A stretch of 17,884 nucleotides of DNA, taken from assembly GCA_035318985.1 (NCBI GenBank), contig DATHDP010000149.1, positions 1-17,884 of the forward strand. The letters are read 5' to 3'. Within the stretch, counting starts at the first letter, position 1, and every line of letters starts with the position of its first letter. Shown here piece by piece: positions 14,441 through 17,884 of this stretch. Position numbers and translations under genes: made by a program. The notes below the pieces were generated by a model. The model made no database searches. It saw nothing but the letters and a program-made list of their open reading frames with translations, and was not told the DNA's origin. The DNA is from VBAS01 sp035318985. GTDB taxonomy: Bacteria > Bacteroidota > Bacteroidia > Chitinophagales > Chitinophagaceae.

Positions 14441-17400
14441 ATGAGTCAAAAATACAGGGAATACCAGCAACTGAATTTACCGTCGATCGAGCAGGAAATA
14501 CTGGCCAAATGGGCAGAAAAACAGGCTTTTGAAAAAAGTGTGAGTCTTCGTGAAGGCGCCACACCGTTTGTTTTTTATGAAGGTCCGCCAAGTGCTAATG
14601 GTATGCCTGGAATTCATCATGTTATTTCAAGAACGCTGAAAGATCTTGTTTGCCGCTATAAAACCATGAAAGGTTTCCAGGTAAAAAGAAAAGGTGGTTG
14701 GGATACACATGGTTTACCAATTGAGCTTGGAGTTGAAAAAGAATTAGGAATAACAAAAGAAGATATCGGTAAAAAAATTTCTGTTGAAGAGTATAACCAG
14801 AAATGCCGTGAAGCGGTTCTTCGTTATAAGGACAAGTGGGATGACATAACCCGTAAGATGGGTTATTGGGTTGATCTGAATGATCCCTACATCACTTTCA
14901 AGAATGAATACATCGAAACTTTGTGGTGGCTATTGAGTGAATTGTATAAAAAAGGATTGTTGTATGAAAGTGTAAGCATTCAACCTTATTCACCTGCTGC
15001 GGGAACTGGATTAAGTTCTCATGAGTTAAATCAGCCCGGAACGTATAAAGATGTAAAGGATACGAGTGCTGTTGCAATGTTCAAAGCAGTGAAGAATGAG
15101 AAAAGTAAATTCCTGTTTGACGCAGTCGGCGATGATGAAGTTTTCTTTTTAGCATGGACAACTACTCCGTGGACACTTCCTTCTAATCTTGGATTAACAG
15201 TTGGTGGTAATATTGATTATCTGCTTGTAAAAACAGTTAATCCTTATTTGCATAATGAAATAAATATTGTTCTTGCAAAAGCATTGCTTGGAAAATATTT
15301 CAAAGAAGAAAATGAGAACGCAGATTTTGCTGAATATAAAAATGACGGCAAGAATCTTCCTTATAAAGTAATTGCAGAATTCAAAGGGAATAAAATTGAA
15401 GGTTGCGAATACGAACAGTTACTTCCCTTTGAAGCCAACTCGCCAAAAGTTATTGATGAAATAACACCCGGTGCAAAACCTTTCCATGTATTGGTCGATA
15501 CATTCGTAACGACAGAAGATGGCACGGGTATCGTTCATACTGCACCCGCATTTGGTGCAGATGACTTTAAAGTTGGAAAAAAATATAATATCGGTATTCT
15601 CACAATGGTTGACCGTGAAGGAAAGTTTGTAGATGGATTAGGTGAATTCAGCAACCGCTATGTAAAGAATTATAAAGACCAGAAAGATTATGTTGATGTG
15701 AATGTTGACATCGCTGTTAAATTAAAAAAAGAGAACAGGGCATTTAAGGTTGAGAAATACGAACACAGCTATCCGCATTGCTGGCGTACAGATAAACCAG
15801 TTCTATATTATCCGCTGGATGCATGGTTCATTAAAACCACAGCTATAAAAGATAGAATGGTTGAATTGAATAAAACCATTAACTGGAAACCTAAATCAAC
15901 AGGTGAAGGAAGATTTGGTAATTGGTTGGAAAATATGGTTGACTGGAACCTGAGCCGCTCAAGATTTTGGGGAACTCCGCTACCAATTTGGAAAACAGAA
16001 GATGGTGAAGAAGAAGTTTGCATTGGTTCAATCGAAGAATTAAATACAGGAATTCGCAAAGCCAATGAAGTATTGGGTGGTGATGTAAACAAACATTATT
16101 TACACGGAGGCATTCTTGATCTGCATAAACCTTATGTTGATGAAATAATTCTTGTAAGCAAATCAGGTAAACCTATGAAAAGGGTTCCTGATCTTATCGA
16201 TGTTTGGTTTGACAGTGGCGCTATGCCTTATGCTCAATGGCATTTTCCATTTGAAAATAAAGAAACATTTAGGCAAAGCTTTCCGGCAGATTTTATATGC
16301 GAGGGTGTTGACCAAACAAGAGGATGGTTCTATACGCTTCATGCAATTGCATCGTTGGTCTTTGATTCAGTTGCATTCAAAACTTGTGTATCAAATGGTT
16401 TAGTGCTTGATAAGAGTGGTAATAAAATGAGTAAACGTCTTGGAAACGTTGTTGATCCATTTAAAACAATTGAAACCTTCGGCGCTGATGCTACAAGATG
16501 GTATCTTGTTACCAATGCATCTCCATGGGATAATATGAAGTTTGACCTGGATGGTATTAAGGAAGTTCAAAGAAAATTCTTCGGTACTCTTTATAACACT
16601 TACCAGTTTTTTGCTTTGTATTCGAACGTAGATGGGTTCTCGTTTAAAGAAAAATATGTTCCATTAACTGAAAGGCCGGAGATCGATCGCTGGATACTTT
16701 CTTCACTCAATACAGTTGTAAAGAAAGTAAATGAGTTCATGGACGATTATGAACCAACACAGGCAGGCCGTGTGGTTGAAGATTTCGTAGATGAACATTT
16801 GAGCAATTGGTACGTTCGGCTTTGTCGTCGTCGTTTCTGGAAAGGAGAATATGAACATGACAAGGTTTGTGCTTATCAAACTTTATATGAGTGTTTGGAA
16901 ACAGTATTGAGATTGATCGCTCCAATTTCTCCATTCTTTAGCGACGCGATTTTTGGCAACTTGAATGCGATCACTGGTCGTTTTAAAGTGGAATCAATTC
17001 ATCATGCAGATTTTCCGGTAGCCGATGAAAAAGTGATTGATACCTCACTCGAAGAAAGAATGCAACTAGCACAGGATACTTCATCACTTATTTTATCATT
17101 GCGTAAGAAGCAAAATATTAAAGTTCGTCAACCGCTGCAAAAAGTGCTGATCCCGGTTTTGAATGCTTCTATGAAAGAACAACTGAAAAAAGTAGAAGAC
17201 CTGGTAAAAGCCGAAGTAAATGTAAAAGAGATCGACTATTTAAATTCGGATAACACTTTTATCAGCAAAAAGATCAAACCAAATTTTGTGGCACTTGGTA
17301 AAAAACTTGGACCTAAGATGAAAACAGTAGCCGGATTGTTGAGCCAGTTTGACCAGGATCAAATACGTAAGTTGGAAAAAGATGGGCAATATAATTTGTC

Positions 17401-17788
17401 AGTTGATGGCGATGACTTAATATTACAAACTTCGGATGTAGAAATAACAAGTGAGGACATTCCTGGTTGGTTAGTGGCAAGTAAAGGACAGTTGACCGTT
17501 GCTTTGGATGTAACGATAAGTGAAGAATTGGAACATGAAGGAAATGCACGGGAGTTTGTAAACAGGATCCAGAAGATCCGCAAGGATAGCGGCTTTGAAC
17601 TGACAGACAGGATCGAAGTACAGGTTGCGGCAGAGAATGGATTAAAAAATTCGTTAGCTCAGTTTAAAGAGTATATTTGCGCCGAAATTCTGGCAGATAA
17701 ACTGGAATTTTTAACCGAAAATAATAGTGGAATAGAAATTGAAGTGAATGATATTCAACTAAAAGTGATTGTTTCAAAAAAAGCTTAA
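14441..17788 (+). CDS. ileS: Isoleucyl-tRNA synthetase, type 2 (eukaryote-like)
   Basis: Class I aminoacyl-tRNA synthetase that charges tRNA-Ile with isoleucine, 1115 residues, full length for the large type 2 enzymes of this phylum. The HIGH motif appears as Gly57-Ile-His-His60 in PPSANGMPGIHH. The CP1 editing domain shows WTTTPWTLPSN and GTGIVHTAPAFGADDF. The insert GWDTHGLPIE, the WFDSG segment, KMSKR (662-666) and an anticodon-binding helical domain follow, then a C-terminal extension of the type seen in eukaryote-like IleRS (DUF5915-like) in place of a zinc-binding tail. GxHH in place of HIGH has, as I recall, been reported in type 2 enzymes with extreme mupirocin resistance. A Lys-rich protein gene starts 4 bp after the stop, suggesting an operon. 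Confidence 0.97.
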   Translation: MSQKYREYQQLNLPSIEQEILAKWAEKQAFEKSVSLREGATPFVFYEGPPSANGMPGIHHVISRTLKDLVCRYKTMKGFQVKRKGGWDTHGLPIELGVEKELGITKEDIGKKISVEEYNQKCREAVLRYKDKWDDITRKMGYWVDLNDPYITFKNEYIETLWWLLSELYKKGLLYESVSIQPYSPAAGTGLSSHELNQPGTYKDVKDTSAVAMFKAVKNEKSKFLFDAVGDDEVFFLAWTTTPWTLPSNLGLTVGGNIDYLLVKTVNPYLHNEINIVLAKALLGKYFKEENENADFAEYKNDGKNLPYKVIAEFKGNKIEGCEYEQLLPFEANSPKVIDEITPGAKPFHVLVDTFVTTEDGTGIVHTAPAFGADDFKVGKKYNIGILTMVDREGKFVDGLGEFSNRYVKNYKDQKDYVDVNVDIAVKLKKENRAFKVEKYEHSYPHCWRTDKPVLYYPLDAWFIKTTAIKDRMVELNKTINWKPKSTGEGRFGNWLENMVDWNLSRSRFWGTPLPIWKTEDGEEEVCIGSIEELNTGIRKANEVLGGDVNKHYLHGGILDLHKPYVDEIILVSKSGKPMKRVPDLIDVWFDSGAMPYAQWHFPFENKETFRQSFPADFICEGVDQTRGWFYTLHAIASLVFDSVAFKTCVSNGLVLDKSGNKMSKRLGNVVDPFKTIETFGADATRWYLVTNASPWDNMKFDLDGIKEVQRKFFGTLYNTYQFFALYSNVDGFSFKEKYVPLTERPEIDRWILSSLNTVVKKVNEFMDDYEPTQAGRVVEDFVDEHLSNWYVRLCRRRFWKGEYEHDKVCAYQTLYECLETVLRLIAPISPFFSDAIFGNLNAITGRFKVESIHHADFPVADEKVIDTSLEERMQLAQDTSSLILSLRKKQNIKVRQPLQKVLIPVLNASMKEQLKKVEDLVKAEVNVKEIDYLNSDNTFISKKIKPNFVALGKKLGPKMKTVAGLLSQFDQDQIRKLEKDGQYNLSVDGDDLILQTSDVEITSEDIPGWLVASKGQLTVALDVTISEELEHEGNAREFVNRIQKIRKDSGFELTDRIEVQVAAENGLKNSLAQFKEYICAEILADKLEFLTENNSGIEIEVNDIQLKVIVSKKA

Positions 17789-17792
17789 CCGA

Positions 17793-17884
17793 ATGGCTAT
17801 CAAGAAAAAGCCTGCATCAAAAAAAGCTAGCAAGCCAGTGAAAAAAGCAACAAAAAAGCCGGCACCTAAAAAACCCGCCGCAAA
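17793..17884 (+). CDS. Lys/Ala/Pro-rich protein, 5' end (possibly TraR/DksA-type)
   Basis: The first 30 codons of a gene cut by the window end, starting 4 bp after the ileS stop. The visible part is a basic low-complexity tail built of K-K-P-A and K-K-A units (MAIKKKPASKKASKPVKK). Such tails occur at the N-terminus of TraR/DksA-type zinc-finger proteins encoded after ileS in many Bacteroidota, often followed by lspA, and also in histone H1-like proteins. Gene order favours the first; the visible residues cannot decide. Translation is probably coupled to ileS. Confidence 0.6.
   Translation, partial: MAIKKKPASKKASKPVKKATKKPAPKKPAA

Overview
The window is a piece of chromosome from a Bacteroidota bacterium, most likely of the Chitinophagaceae type. 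The evidence is the low-GC coding style, weak or absent Shine-Dalgarno sequences, candidate TAnnTTTG -7 promoter elements, TonB receptors carrying a carboxypeptidase-regulatory-like N-terminal domain, an AraC-type regulator, and a eukaryote-like (type 2) isoleucyl-tRNA synthetase. This assignment rests on sequence style and is not a database match. I see no rRNA, tRNA, CRISPR array, transposase or phage gene.

Layout. (1) 2-2238, plus strand: the end of an EmrA/HlyD-type membrane-fusion protein and a 14-helix DHA2 (EmrB-type) drug exporter. (2) 2249-3653, minus strand: lpxA (lipid A synthesis) overlapping an orphan ABC ATPase. lpxA has a candidate promoter and a GC-rich hairpin at the predicted start of its message. 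(3) 3819-10423, plus strand: an AraC regulator with five Cys in 26 residues, a Cys-rich exported small protein, a TonB-dependent receptor, a ferritin-like protein of the encapsulated-ferritin (EncFtn) type without a shell gene, a 27-codon hydrophobic ORF followed by a terminator-like hairpin, and a P1B-4-type transition-metal ATPase. (4) 10441-14336: a ChaN/Tiki-family haem-binding-like protein on the minus strand, then on the plus strand a TonB receptor and an HmuY-like lipoprotein (haem-uptake pair), closed by a clear terminator. (5) 14441-17884, plus strand: ileS and the start of a Lys/Ala/Pro-rich protein, possibly the N-terminus of a TraR/DksA-type protein.

Between the housekeeping genes lpxA and ileS lies an approximately 10.5 kb block that reads as an iron/haem homeostasis island. 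An HmuR/HmuY-like pair and a ChaN-like protein would handle haem. A second TonB receptor may import a metal complex or be part of the metal response. The EncFtn-like protein would oxidise and buffer Fe(II), and the P1B-4 pump (a class that includes Fe(II) exporters) would expel excess metal. The AraC protein may sense metal or redox state through its cysteines. Individual families are recognisable. The combination, the shell-less EncFtn, the HxxH version of the metal-binding domain in the pump, the leader-peptide-like ORF and the His-free HmuY homologue are the points most worth following up.
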